Assembly (NCBI GenBank): GCA_944393465.1
Contig: CALYAG010000014.1
Location: 1-43,220 of the forward strand
DNA: 43,220 bases
Direction: 5' to 3'
DNA from: an uncultured Clostridia bacterium
Lineage (GTDB): Bacteria > Bacillota > Clostridia > TANB77 > CAG-508
Part shown: positions 24,312 to 33,610 of the stretch, piece after piece
Layout of the letters: the number at the start of each line of letters is the position of its first letter
Numbering within the stretch: the stretch's first letter is position 1
Notes under the pieces: generated by a model
What the model was told of the DNA's origin: nothing
Seen by the model: the letters and a program-made list of their open reading frames with translations, nothing else
Database searches by the model: none
Made by a program: the position numbers and the translations under genes

Positions 24312-26471
24312 TTAGTTTTTATTATCATTTATTTTCTTTGATGATTTAATTTTTATTATTATTATTACAATTGCTAGTGCTGTAAGAGCTAGTATATAAG
24401 GCACTACATTTAATACAAAGACTCCTGTTCTTGGCATTATGGCTAACTCATTCATATCTTCATTATCATCAAGAGTTGTCTCTTGCAATTTTTCTGAATC
24501 TATTCTAACTTGTGCTTTGATGTCTCTTGCTATATCAACGCCTTCATTTTTTTGTAAGATAATTTGATATTCTCTTGACTCACCTATGTCTAAGTCAGTT
24601 ACTTTGTATTTTGCAATATTGCCATCTATTTCCCAGTCTGCATTTTGCATTGTAAAGCCTTCTGGAATTGTAAATGTTATGTATCCGCTTCCAATTCTTT
24701 CTTCATTATTTGTTACTTTAATGTTGTAATAAATTTGTAAAGAAGAGTTTTTGTTAGCATCTCTAATTTCTGTTTCTATTTTTCCAAACTTTCCATTTAG
24801 GCCATGATAATTACCATTAATATATGCCTTTTCTAAATTCATTTCTATTTGCAAATTAAATTTTAGTCTATGATAATAATAGTTTAAGGTAATGTCATCT
24901 TTGGCAATTGTTACAGTTTCGTTTTCTGGCTTTTCTACAAGTTTGTAGTCTTCATACTGTCTTTCTTCTGATGTAAATGTATCACCTTCATGTACTTCTT
25001 TTTGCTCACTATCTATAAGCTCTTCCGTATCTTTGTCTATATAGTTGACAATAACTTTTGATTTATGATTGTAATAGTATGTAATAGTTATAGGTTCACT
25101 TTTCATTGTACCTTTTGGTGTTCCCTCAACTCTTGAAAAGTCATAGTCTTCAATATCTTTTTGAGTTGTAGTATAACTATCTCCAAACTTACCATTTAAA
25201 GTAACTCTGTCGGATATTTCTTCATTAGTTTTTTCATCTACATATTTTGCTACTACAGAAGTATTTTTTGCATAATAGTAATTAACTGTTTGCAATTTTT
25301 CTGTTAGTGTAAAACTTTCTGTTTTGGGCTTTTTTACTAATGTATAGCCTTCAATATCTTTTGCAGAAGTAGTTACTTTTCTTCCAACAGCACCACTTTG
25401 ACTTTCGGTATCTAGCACTTTATTTGTGTCCATATCTATGTAATTAGCTTGTATACCTCCACTTTGAAAATTGAAATTTGCTATTAAATTTGAATCTCCG
25501 CCTGCTCTTTCCATATAAAATAAAGTTATGGTATGTTCTCCTGGTGAAAGCATTCCATCTTTAAAAGCTTTTCTATTAACGGCCACTTCATTTTCATAAG
25601 TATCCAAATTAAATATATTTTGATAATATACTTCATTTTTTGCAAAATCGATACTAGCTTGCAATTCTACGTGGCAGCCTCCTAGATCTAACACCAACTG
25701 ATCATCTACAAATATCCATACATCATCGTCTCCCGAAAAATTAAATACCATATTTTCGTATTGTTGAACACTTTCATTAAATATTCTTCCATCATTTGTC
25801 ATAACAAATGGTATTTCTATTCTAGCTGAAAAAGCTAATTCTCTGTTACTTGGTATAGATGTATCATCATCGCAATCATTAAATGGGAAAAATCCATTTT
25901 TATCCCCTTTATGCAATTTAAAAGTTTTTGTGCTATAATCTCTTTCTACATGATATTGGTTGCTATCAAAAATATAATATCCATTTTGCTCTTTTTTAAA
26001 AGGGAATTTCCAATTAGAGAGTAATTCTGTATAAACAGATGAATTAGTATTTTCGGTTGGAAAAAATGTTGTACCATTTGTATATTTGTCTGCTATGCAT
26101 AAGTTGCCATTAACCAGTTTGTCTTTTGCTAATCCTTGTATAAATCCTGATGAATTACCATAAACTCCTACATCAATATAACCATTTTGAATTCCTCCAT
26201 AACATTTAGATTCTGTCGAGTCAAAAAGCATTGATTTGTCATCTATTTTATGTTTTTCTCGAAGAGATAATGAATAATATTCGTCAGGACTCATTCCCCT
26301 TTGCCATGCATTGTATGCTTCAATATCTATATTGGCAAAAGTTGCATTTACATATTTTACGTCATCTTCGGGCACACTTTCACAATTTGAAACAGCCATT
26401 ACTTTTGAATGTAACGTCCATGATATTACAAACAAAAAGGCAATAATAAAAATTTTAATTCTTTTTTTCAT
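24312..26471 (-). CDS. surface protein with fibro-slime (PA14-like) domain, three MucBP repeats and an LPXTG-like anchor
   Basis: This 719-residue protein has a signal peptide (1-26) and a fibro-slime/PA14-like domain (about 200-336) with FSGDDDVWIFVDDQLVLDLGG and HTITLFYMERAGGDSNL. Three MucBP-type repeats follow at about 342-402, 406-468 and 472-534, each opening V-x-Y-I/V-D and ending in a YYY strand. A DUF11-like domain covers about 540-665. MPRTG at 679-683, a hydrophobic stretch and the basic tail KIKSSKK form a sortase signal variant. It probably binds glycans or host mucin (inference from domains). It stands alone, convergent with the HD-GYP gene. Confidence 0.85.
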   Translation of the reverse strand: MKKRIKIFIIAFLFVISWTLHSKVMAVSNCESVPEDDVKYVNATFANIDIEAYNAWQRGMSPDEYYSLSLREKHKIDDKSMLFDSTESKCYGGIQNGYIDVGVYGNSSGFIQGLAKDKLVNGNLCIADKYTNGTTFFPTENTNSSVYTELLSNWKFPFKKEQNGYYIFDSNQYHVERDYSTKTFKLHKGDKNGFFPFNDCDDDTSIPSNRELAFSARIEIPFVMTNDGRIFNESVQQYENMVFNFSGDDDVWIFVDDQLVLDLGGCHVELQASIDFAKNEVYYQNIFNLDTYENEVAVNRKAFKDGMLSPGEHTITLFYMERAGGDSNLIANFNFQSGGIQANYIDMDTNKVLDTESQSGAVGRKVTTSAKDIEGYTLVKKPKTESFTLTEKLQTVNYYYAKNTSVVAKYVDEKTNEEISDRVTLNGKFGDSYTTTQKDIEDYDFSRVEGTPKGTMKSEPITITYYYNHKSKVIVNYIDKDTEELIDSEQKEVHEGDTFTSEERQYEDYKLVEKPENETVTIAKDDITLNYYYHRLKFNLQIEMNLEKAYINGNYHGLNGKFGKIETEIRDANKNSSLQIYYNIKVTNNEERIGSGYITFTIPEGFTMQNADWEIDGNIAKYKVTDLDIGESREYQIILQKNEGVDIARDIKAQVRIDSEKLQETTLDDNEDMNELAIMPRTGVFVLNVVPYILALTALAIVIIIIKIKSSKKINDNKN

Positions 26472-26665
26472 ATAACTCCTATTCTATAAATAAAAACCAT
26501 CCCGAGTTTTTATTTATTATAAATTTTTGGGATTAATCTTTTGAATAATTTAAGACTTAAATTATCTGATAAAATTAAATTGAATAATTTAATTGTTTTT
26601 ATTATACACCATAATATGGTAATTGTAAAGAAAAATCGTTCGACCAATTTCGACAAAATTCGACA

Positions 26666-26700
26666 AATCCCTTGTTTCTATAACTAAAAAACAAGGGATT
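26666..26700 (-). terminator. hairpin after mazF
   Basis: AATCCCTTGTTT pairs with AAACAAGGGATT over 12 bp, just past the mazF stop. The T-run is poor, so termination is likely but not certain. The rest of 26472-26665 is AT-rich and without genes. Confidence 0.55.
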
Positions 26701-26710
26701 ATTTCACTTT

Positions 26711-27064
26711 TTAAATATTTTCAAGTCCAATGCTTACTCCTAAAGCATTGTTAATTTGATGCATTAAATTTTCGTCATCAATATGACCAATTTTTTCTTT
26801 TAACCTACTTTTATCTATTGTTCTTACTTGCTCTGCCAAAACCACAGAGTCAGTCTTTAAACCGCCATTTTGTGAGCCTATTTCTATATGAGTTGGAAGC
26901 TTTGCCTTCCCCATTTGTGATGTTATTGCTGCTGCTATAACTGTTGGACTATGTTTATTTCCCAAGTCGTTTTGTATAATTATAACAGGTCTTATTCCTC
27001 CTTGTTCAGAACCTACTACTGGACTCAAATCTGCATAAAACATATCTCCTCTTCTTATATTCAT
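26711..27064 (-). CDS. mazF: MazF/NdoA family mRNA interferase
   Basis: This 117-residue protein is full length for the PemK/MazF fold and matches EndoA-type toxins of spore formers: [20 protein letters not shown] with the loop and catalytic Arg in [11 protein letters not shown], then [12 protein letters not shown], and [13 protein letters not shown]. It cuts mRNA at short recognition sequences. No antitoxin gene of the NdoAI/MazE type precedes it; the upstream neighbour is the GerS-like gene 42 nt away. GGGAG precedes the ATG. Confidence 0.93.
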   Translation of the reverse strand: MNIRRGDMFYADLSPVVGSEQGGIRPVIIIQNDLGNKHSPTVIAAAITSQMGKAKLPTHIEIGSQNGGLKTDSVVLAEQVRTIDKSRLKEKIGHIDDENLMHQINNALGVSIGLENI

Positions 27065-27105
27065 ATTTACTCTCCCAATAATAAAATTGAGATGATTATA
27101 TATTT

Positions 27106-27717
27106 CTAAATGTTTAATTCTATCTCATTATATATTATGTCTACTCGTAGTTCATTGTTAATATCATATACTTGTAAATTTTTTGGCTCTAAAGTGGCTT
27201 TATCTATGTAAAGAATTTGTTTATTATTATATTTATTTACTTTTGATGTATAGCTCATTTGTATTTTTCCATCCATTTCTGTTATTTCTTTGCTAGTAGC
27301 ATTTCTATATCCCTCTATAAAAGATGTAAGAAATAAAAAATTTGTTGTTACATATGGGTAATTTTCATATATTTGACTTAAATTATATTTTGTATTTTGC
27401 ACTGTTATTATGCCATTTTCATATATTATTTCCATTCCTGCAAGGCTAGTTGGTGATAAAGCTAACTGTTTGCAAAAACTTGCACCTCTAACTTCTTGTT
27501 CAAATTCATAATAATTTGTATTTTTGTTACTACATACAGTTACTTTTATTTTTGCTTTATATGATGTAACATTTAGAATATATTGTTCAATCTCTTGTAT
27601 ACTTTTATTATTTCCAGTTTTTTCAGTTTTATAATTAGTTTTTATAAAAAAATTGCAAATTAATAGAATAAAAATTATGATTATGATAATAGCAAAAATT
27701 TTAAACCATTTTCCCAT
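27106..27717 (-). CDS. GerS-like protein (LolA-fold family), membrane anchored
   Basis: This 203-residue protein has one N-terminal membrane helix (about 5-27) and an extracytoplasmic domain with [33 protein letters not shown] and a closing strand-rich part, resembling GerS-type proteins required for spore cortex hydrolysis in C. difficile. That organism also has gerS close to mazF-type toxin genes, which supports the call. The helix ends LLIC, which is not a canonical lipobox, so lipidation is doubtful. Similarity is judged by eye. Confidence 0.55.
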   Translation of the reverse strand: MGKWFKIFAIIIIIIFILLICNFFIKTNYKTEKTGNNKSIQEIEQYILNVTSYKAKIKVTVCSNKNTNYYEFEQEVRGASFCKQLALSPTSLAGMEIIYENGIITVQNTKYNLSQIYENYPYVTTNFLFLTSFIEGYRNATSKEITEMDGKIQMSYTSKVNKYNNKQILYIDKATLEPKNLQVYDINNELRVDIIYNEIELNI

Positions 27718-27737
27718 AGCACTAGCCTTTCAAAAAA

Positions 27738-27965
27738 TAGTATAGAAATATTTGTTACTATTCACTGTTAGTACTATTTTTACAAAGGCAACAATATATG
27801 TTCTGGAGCATTTCAGCGAACGCAGACGACTTCGGAGCGGAGTGGCAGCGAGCGAGCGTTGAGTGAGGCTTGCACGAGCGAACCGCGAAGCAAATGCGGA
27901 AGAATGTATATTGTTGCCTTAGTAGAAAATTTTAATTGTGAATAGTAACAATTATTTCTATACTA
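27738..27965. repeat. GC-rich palindromic intergenic element, copy B (most complete)
   Basis: A 228-bp element bounded by inverted TAGTATAGAAATA ends; the arms pair over about 73 nt, including GTTACTATTCAC and GGCAACAATATA. The middle contains GCGGAGTGGCAGCGAGCGAG, shared with copy A. No ORF is seen. It fills the gap between the GerS-like gene and dusB. Confidence 0.88.
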
Positions 27966-28000
27966 TTTTATTCATTTAGCTTGTAAATATGAATTTAAGT

Positions 28001-28969
28001 TTATAAAAGTTTAAAGTAGTTAACTAATTCGCTTTCCACTTCTTCTTTGCTTTCTAAATGGTTTATTTTATCGCGAACCCCAGATGCTCCTGGTAAGCCC
28101 TTTAAATAATAGCAAATATGTTTTCTCATTTCACGTATTCCTGTGTATTCTCCCTTTTCTTTTACCTCAAGCTCAATGTGATTTAACATAGTTTCTAATA
28201 TTTCTTGATTAGAAATTTTTCTTATTGTACCGTTTTCTAAATATGTCCTTATTTGCTCTAAGATCCATGGTCTACCTAAAGTAGCTCTTCCTATCATTAT
28301 GCCATCACAATTTGTTTGTTCAAATATTCTTTTTGCATCTTCTGGTGATTTTATGTCTCCATTTCCTATTACAGAGATTTTAACATTTTCTTTTACCTTT
28401 TTTATTATGTCCCAGTCAGCAACTCCTGTGTAGTATTCACTTCTTGTTCTTCCATGAACTGCAATAGCCGAAGCTCCAGCACTTTCTATAGCTTTAGCAG
28501 CTTCTACTGCAACAATATGCTCACTGTCCCAACCTTTTCTAATTTTTACTGTTACTGGAACTGATGAATTCTTTACAACTGCTTTTACTATTTCATATAC
28601 CTTATCTAAATCTAATAGTAGCTTACTTCCATCTCCATTCTTTACAACTTTTGGAGCTGGGCAACCCATGTTAATATCTACTATATCTGCAATTTTACTA
28701 ACATAATTTGCCGCATATGACATTGACTCTACATCACTTCCAAATATTTGTGCAGATACTGGCCTTTTTTCTCCATCCATTTTGAGTAACTCTTTTGTTT
28801 TTTCATCATTATAATAAAGTGCTTTACTACTTACCATTTCTGTTACAACTAATCCTGGGTTGTATTTTTCACACACAAGACGAAAAGGCAGGTCTGTTAA
28901 ACCTGCCATTGGTGCTAATATTATATTGTTTTGTAATTCTACATTTCCTATTTTTAGTTTTTTTAGCAT
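28001..28969 (-). CDS. dusB: tRNA-dihydrouridine synthase DusB
   Basis: This 322-residue flavoenzyme reduces uridine in the tRNA D-loop. It has the TIM-barrel start NNIILAPMAGLTDLPFR, the catalytic Cys in DINMGCPAPKVVKNGDGS, the FMN-binding VHGRTRSEYYTG and GNGDI, and GIMIGRATLGRPW. The C-terminal helical domain has REMRKHICYYLKGLPGA. AAGGAG precedes the ATG. It follows rodA by about 50 nt and probably ends the minD-minE-rodA-dusB transcript. Confidence 0.95.
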   Translation of the reverse strand: MLKKLKIGNVELQNNIILAPMAGLTDLPFRLVCEKYNPGLVVTEMVSSKALYYNDEKTKELLKMDGEKRPVSAQIFGSDVESMSYAANYVSKIADIVDINMGCPAPKVVKNGDGSKLLLDLDKVYEIVKAVVKNSSVPVTVKIRKGWDSEHIVAVEAAKAIESAGASAIAVHGRTRSEYYTGVADWDIIKKVKENVKISVIGNGDIKSPEDAKRIFEQTNCDGIMIGRATLGRPWILEQIRTYLENGTIRKISNQEILETMLNHIELEVKEKGEYTGIREMRKHICYYLKGLPGASGVRDKINHLESKEEVESELVNYFKLL

Positions 28970-29017
28970 AATGCTCCTTTATCGTTAAAGTTCGGTAACG
29001 AAACCAATCTTTAACTA

Positions 29018-30124
29018 TTATTCAATAAATATAGCTTTTTGCCTTCTACCACTTATGTTTAGTAGCATTGCTATCATTATTAAGTTACTTAAAAGAGAGC
29101 TGCCACCATAACTAACAAATGGTAGAGGTACACCTGTTATAGGTAACAAGCCAATTGTCATACCAATGTTTTCTGTCATATGAAATAAAAATATTCCTGC
29201 TATGCCCATTGCAATAAATGAACCTAAATTGTCTTTAGCTGTTTTTGCAACAAACATTGCTTTTGTAATCAGGACAACATAGAGTATTACAATAGCTGCC
29301 GCAACCACAAATCCCATTTCTTCGCCTATTACTGAGAAGATAAAGTCTGTAGTTTTTGGGCTTAAATATCCTAGTTGAGTTTGATTTCCTTTTAAAATTC
29401 CCATTCCAAATAGTTCACCAGCTCCTATTGCAAGCTTAGACTGTGTTAAGTTATATCCTGCTCCCCTAGGATCTAGGTCTTGATTTAAAAATACTTCTAT
29501 TCTTTTTTTAGCATGGTCTGGTAACACAAAAAAGTATAGTAATGGGAGTGTTATTGCTACTATTAAAAATCCCGCTATAATGTATTTTTTGTCAATTCCT
29601 GCCACAAATAACATTAATATAAATGCGACGCAAAATGCCAAAGCTGTACCATAATCAGGTTGTTTTATTATTAGCAAAACTGGCACTCCTATAATTGCGA
29701 GTAAAATGAGAAGTCTTGTAGGTCTACTTATTTCTTTTTTGCCTTTTGCAACCATTTTAGACATTACCAAAGCTAGCAATATTATAACAAATACTTTTGA
29801 AAACTCTGCTGGCTGTAAAGAAAATGAACCAAAAGAGTACCAGCTTGTTGCACCATTTATTGGCTTTGTAAATAAAACTCCTATTAGCAATATAATCAGT
29901 ACTGCATAAATTATAGGTGATATTTTTGCAATAGTTTCATAGTCTATTAAAGTAAACGCTATAATAAATGGTATGCTAATGCCTATCCATAAAATTTGTT
30001 TTTTAAATTCATCATATTCTGTATTTTGAGTTGCAGAAAAAAGCGCAATCAATCCTATTATAATTAATAGGATTGTGCATATTAATATTGACCATTCTAT
30101 ATTTTTAGATAATCTTTTTTTCAT
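29018..30124 (-). CDS. rodA: rod-shape SEDS glycosyltransferase RodA
   Basis: This 368-residue SEDS-family membrane protein has about ten helices. It polymerises lipid II for lateral wall growth with a class B penicillin-binding protein. Visible family motifs are FGSFSLQPAEFSKV, IKQPDYGTALAF, LDPRGAGYNLTQSKLAIGAGELFGMG, DFIFSVIGEEMGF and GVPLPFVSYGGSSLLSN. Location after minE in a min-rod cluster favours RodA over FtsW or SpoVE. Confidence 0.94.
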   Translation of the reverse strand: MKKRLSKNIEWSILICTILLIIIGLIALFSATQNTEYDEFKKQILWIGISIPFIIAFTLIDYETIAKISPIIYAVLIILLIGVLFTKPINGATSWYSFGSFSLQPAEFSKVFVIILLALVMSKMVAKGKKEISRPTRLLILLAIIGVPVLLIIKQPDYGTALAFCVAFILMLFVAGIDKKYIIAGFLIVAITLPLLYFFVLPDHAKKRIEVFLNQDLDPRGAGYNLTQSKLAIGAGELFGMGILKGNQTQLGYLSPKTTDFIFSVIGEEMGFVVAAAIVILYVVLITKAMFVAKTAKDNLGSFIAMGIAGIFLFHMTENIGMTIGLLPITGVPLPFVSYGGSSLLSNLIMIAMLLNISGRRQKAIFIE

Positions 30125-30132
30125 CTACGCCT

Positions 30133-30855
30133 CTATTTCTTTTTATTAGACTTTTTTGCTTTTGATTTTTTACCCTTTTTTGAATTATTTTTGTTTATAT
30201 TTGACGCCGTATTGTTTTTTTCTGCTTCTTCTTGACTTTCTGTAGTTTCTTCTACAATTGCATTGCTTTCTTTTGTGGTTTCATCTTTAGGACTTTCCTC
30301 AACTATTTTTTCTACTACCTCTACATTTGTTTTTTCTTCAGTTACATTGTTTTCTTTATCTGTAGATTCTATAGATTGATTTAATGTAACTTCTTCTGTA
30401 ATGTTAGTATTGTCTGTTTCTTCATCTTTATTCTCTTCTTGTTTTCCATTATTTTCTGATTGTACTACTTCTTCTGATGTTTCTACTACTACGTTATCCA
30501 CATCTTGTACACCATTTTTTGATATTTTTCCACTGTAAGCTATATTTTTTTTATCATTTTTTATACTTATTATAGGAATATTCGCATATAATGCAGGGGC
30601 TCCTGTTGTTCCATCGCTATTTTGTTTGTTAGTAAGTCTTACGTCTATTTCTTTTTCATCTACATCAATATATTTTTTAATAACGTCTATTATTTCTTGT
30701 CTCATCATATCTAAAAAGTCTGCTGATACATTTGCTCTATCTTGCATAAGAACCAAATGTAATCTTTCTTTTGCCTCATCCTTATTTGTTTTGCTATCTA
30801 ATTGTTCTGTTTTTTTGTTTAGTTTTTTGAAAAATCCCATAATGTTTTCAAACAT
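30133..30855 (-). CDS. minE: cell division topological specificity factor MinE with long C-terminal extension
   Basis: The first 95 or so of 240 residues are a standard MinE: MFENIMGFFKK membrane-binding helix, then DEAKERLHLVLMQDRANVSADFLDMMRQEIIDVIKKYIDVDEKEIDVRLTN-type core that contacts MinD. The remaining 145 residues are low complexity, Glu/Thr/Asn-rich, ending in a lysine tail (KKGKKSKAKKSNKKK). Normal MinE is about 90 residues. The start at 30855 has GGAGG 7 nt upstream and replaces an earlier ATG at 30870. minD lies directly upstream. Confidence 0.93.
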   Translation of the reverse strand: MFENIMGFFKKLNKKTEQLDSKTNKDEAKERLHLVLMQDRANVSADFLDMMRQEIIDVIKKYIDVDEKEIDVRLTNKQNSDGTTGAPALYANIPIISIKNDKKNIAYSGKISKNGVQDVDNVVVETSEEVVQSENNGKQEENKDEETDNTNITEEVTLNQSIESTDKENNVTEEKTNVEVVEKIVEESPKDETTKESNAIVEETTESQEEAEKNNTASNINKNNSKKGKKSKAKKSNKKK

Positions 30856-30876
30856 TCCTATTTCCTCCATTGCATA

Positions 30877-31671
30877 CTATTTTTTAAAATTCTTTTTAAA
30901 TTTGCTCCAAAAGCCTTCTTTTTTTCTACCAGGTATTGTTACTTCTACATTTTCGCCCAATATACGCCTAGCTATTTCTATATAAGCCTTTCCAGAAGGT
31001 GCTTTTTTATTTGACACAGCAGGCTCACCTTTATTTGTTTGAGTTATTATGTATTCATCTTCTGGTACAACACCTATTAAATCTATTGATAATAAATCTA
31101 ATATGTCTTCAACATCCATCATTTCGCCTCTTTTAACCATTTCAGGTCTTAGACGGTTAATTATTAGTTCTGGATTTTTTATTTCTGATGCTTCAAGAAG
31201 ACCTATTATTCTGTCTGCATCACGGATAGAAGATATTTCGGCATTTGTAACAACAATTGCTCTATCCGCTCCAGCTATAGCATTTTTAAAACCTTGCTCT
31301 ATTCCTGCTGGACAGTCTATTAAAATATAGTCAAATTCTTCTTTTAATTTGCTTGTTAATTCTCTCATTTGTTCTTCATTTACTGCACTTTTGTCTCTAG
31401 TTTGGGCTGCTGGTAATAAAAATAAATCTGTAAATCGTTTATCTTTTATTAGAGCTTGTCTTAATTTACATTTTCCTTCAACAACATCTACGATGTCATA
31501 TACTATTCTGTTTTCTAGTCCCATTACAACATCAAGGTTTCTTAAGCCAATGTCTGTGTCTACAAGTACTACTTTTTTGCCTCTTAAAGCTAGAGCTGCA
31601 CCTACGTTTGCTGTTGTTGTTGTTTTGCCTACTCCGCCTTTACCTGATGTTATAACTATAACTTCACCCAT
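30877..31671 (-). CDS. minD: septum site-determining ATPase MinD
   Basis: This 264-residue ParA/MinD-type ATPase has the deviant Walker A SGKGGVGKTTTTANVG, VDTDIGLRNLD, the Walker B region YILIDCPAGIEQGF and a C-terminal amphipathic helix (EGFWSKFKKNFKK) for membrane attachment. With MinE it oscillates to place MinC away from mid-cell; minC is not in the window. AAGGAGG precedes the ATG. Confidence 0.97.
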   Translation of the reverse strand: MGEVIVITSGKGGVGKTTTTANVGAALALRGKKVVLVDTDIGLRNLDVVMGLENRIVYDIVDVVEGKCKLRQALIKDKRFTDLFLLPAAQTRDKSAVNEEQMRELTSKLKEEFDYILIDCPAGIEQGFKNAIAGADRAIVVTNAEISSIRDADRIIGLLEASEIKNPELIINRLRPEMVKRGEMMDVEDILDLLSIDLIGVVPEDEYIITQTNKGEPAVSNKKAPSGKAYIEIARRILGENVEVTIPGRKKEGFWSKFKKNFKK

Positions 31672-31752
31672 AACTTTCCTCCTTGCATAATTTTACACAT
31701 ATATTATATTTGCATTTGCCTCAAAAGTCAATGAAAATAGGGCAAGTTTGTC

Positions 31753-31794
31753 AAAAAAAATATAGTACTTGCTTATTACAAGTACCATACTTTT
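31753..31794 (-). terminator. intrinsic terminator after the SSB-like gene
   Basis: On the minus strand AAGTATGGTACTTG and CAAGTACTATATTT pair with two G-U pairs and run into TTTTTTTT. Confidence 0.8.
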
Positions 31795-31816
31795 ACTAAG
31801 GTTTATATATTTTTAA

Positions 31817-32569
31817 TTATGCTTGCACAGTTTCATTGCTTTCGCTAACTGCAGAAGTTGTTTCTTCGTTTTGAGTTTCTGCAGTGCTTTCATCTGATTT
31901 TGCTAATTCTTCTAACTTTTTCTTGTCATCAATTACTTCTAAGTTTGATATAGAAACTTCATATGCGACTTTTTGTTCAACAGTTCCATCATCATGTTTC
32001 TTTTCATAAGCTCTTGATTGAACTCTACCTATAACCTTTACTTCTGTTCCTACAGGCATTTTAGAGCAATATCTAGCATTTCTACCCCATGTAATACATG
32101 GAATGTAGTCAGATTTGTTGTAAGCTCTGTTTACAGCCAAAAGAATATCTGCAATTTCTCTTCCAAATGGTGTTTGTCTGTAAATAGGTTGTTTACAAAT
32201 ATAACCTGTTAAAACGACTTCATTTGAAACTAAGTCTTTGCTTGCAACTACCTCTTCTTCTTGATTAGGTAAAAATTCAATGTCCTTTGCAAACACAGTT
32301 AAGATTAATCTGTTTTTTTCATTTTCATAACTATTGTAAGATCTAAATTGACCTGTTATTTTAACCTTTTTGTCAATTGTCAATTCATCATCTCTAAATA
32401 GTCTTTCAGATATAGTAACTGGTATTATATCTGCATTTCCACTTAAACGTGGCACACTTAAATCAAAATTATAAAATTTTTCTCCATAAGTTTCATGGCT
32501 AAATCTTTTTTCATCTGTTATTTTTCCAACCAATGTTATACGGTTGTTATCTGCAAAATTTGTTTCCAA
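31817..32569 (-). CDS. single-stranded DNA-binding-like protein with two OB folds
   Basis: This 250-residue protein has two SSB-type OB domains in tandem (about 8-100 and 115-215). The first opens NRITLVGKITDEKRF, and the second opens EVVLTGYICKQPIYRQTPFGREIADILLAVNR and contains YIPCITWGRNARYC. The Ser/Glu/Thr-rich acidic tail ends ETVQA, not the DDDIPF-type tip of housekeeping SSB. Two-domain SSB-like proteins occur in Clostridia, with an undefined role. It is followed by a terminator, so it is monocistronic or last in its unit. Confidence 0.82.
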   Translation of the reverse strand: METNFADNNRITLVGKITDEKRFSHETYGEKFYNFDLSVPRLSGNADIIPVTISERLFRDDELTIDKKVKITGQFRSYNSYENEKNRLILTVFAKDIEFLPNQEEEVVASKDLVSNEVVLTGYICKQPIYRQTPFGREIADILLAVNRAYNKSDYIPCITWGRNARYCSKMPVGTEVKVIGRVQSRAYEKKHDDGTVEQKVAYEVSISNLEVIDDKKKLEELAKSDESTAETQNEETTSAVSESNETVQA

Positions 32570-32695
32570 TTTCCTTTCCTCCTTAATTATTCTTGTGTAT
32601 CTTATTCATCTAATAAAAATTTTAGAATACTTATGCGCTATAACATATTATACAACATATTTTTTAATTTGTCTACATAAAAAGTTGATTTTCTT

Positions 32696-32920
32696 TTATT
32701 TTTGTAACATTTTTGTAATATTTGTATTATTTTCCTTAGATTCTTGTTCATTTATATATTCATTTTGCTCAGTTTTATTTGAAATTATACTATTTGACAT
32801 TGTTTCTATTAATTTTTCATTTCTATTTGTTATTGCAATTGCCATAACAAATAAAATTACGACTGTTCCCAAAGACACTAAATAAGAGTATATTTTTTCT
32901 TTATTGAATACTACAAACAT
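32696..32920 (-). CDS. small single-pass membrane protein, unknown
   Basis: The start at 32920 (MFVVFNKEK) is preferred to an ATG at 32950 because GGAG lies 5 nt before it, giving 74 residues. Residues 10-30 form one membrane helix; the rest is polar and Asn/Glu-rich. I do not recognise the family. The first 30 residues resemble the membrane anchor of exported wall enzymes, so it could be a remnant of one, but nothing proves it. Confidence 0.55.
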   Translation of the reverse strand: MFVVFNKEKIYSYLVSLGTVVILFVMAIAITNRNEKLIETMSNSIISNKTEQNEYINEQESKENNTNITKMLQK

Positions 32921-32981
32921 AAAAACTCCATTCCTTTCCAAGGTATACATAGCTATAAAAATAATTGCTTTAAAACTAAGT

Positions 32982-33016
32982 ACCTCCAGTTAATGTATAT
33001 TCATTTAACTGGAGGT
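32982..33016. repeat. 12-bp perfect inverted repeat
   Basis: ACCTCCAGTTAA and TTAACTGGAGGT flank an 11-nt AT-rich loop between two small-protein genes. There is no T-run on either side. It may be a terminator remnant or a protein-binding site. Confidence 0.6.
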
Positions 33017-33097
33017 TATGACTTGTAAATTTAAAATTATTTAGACTGACAAAACTAGAATTGGCCACAATTTGTAACATATTTTTGCTAAGCTAAT

Positions 33098-33520
33098 TTA
33101 TTTGACCTTTTCTATTTCTTGTATATGTCCACAATTTAAGCATTTATTTTTTGTTTTATTCACTATGTCTTTCTTTTCCTTTGTTTTGTCCTTGCCAAAT
33201 AAGTTCTTTTGAGTTATTTGCTTTTTTCTTAAAACTGTTTCTGCATTTAATGTTACTGTTGAATTCCACTTTTTGCAATAAGGACATATTCTACTGTGGC
33301 AGTCCCAACCATATAGCACAACCACAAAGATTAGAGCAATTGGGATAAGCAATAGATGCTGTGAAGTTAATATGTATACTATGGCTAAAATTACCGTAAC
33401 TATTATTGGAAGTCTGTATAAAACCCAAGTTTTCTTCTTAGCTTCTTTTTCGTTTTGCTCTATTTCTTCTTTACTTATTTCTCTTTCTTTAATTTTATCT
33501 ACATTAATTTTTTGTTTCAT
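33098..33520 (-). CDS. membrane protein with cytoplasmic zinc-ribbon-like cysteines, unknown
   Basis: This 140-residue protein has a charged N-terminus, two close membrane helices (about 33-72) and a C-terminal soluble part with CHSRICPYCKKW and CLNCGH. The two CxxC pairs, about 53 residues apart, look like a zinc ribbon split by a lysine-rich loop. I do not recognise a named family. AAAGG precedes the ATG. Confidence 0.65.
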   Translation of the reverse strand: MKQKINVDKIKEREISKEEIEQNEKEAKKKTWVLYRLPIIVTVILAIVYILTSQHLLLIPIALIFVVVLYGWDCHSRICPYCKKWNSTVTLNAETVLRKKQITQKNLFGKDKTKEKKDIVNKTKNKCLNCGHIQEIEKVK

Positions 33521-33610
33521 TTCTTTTGGACCTTTCCTTTTCTAATTTGTGTTTTTGCAACTTATTTACCACAAAATTATTATCATTATACCTAAGCCAT
33601 TAATTAAATA

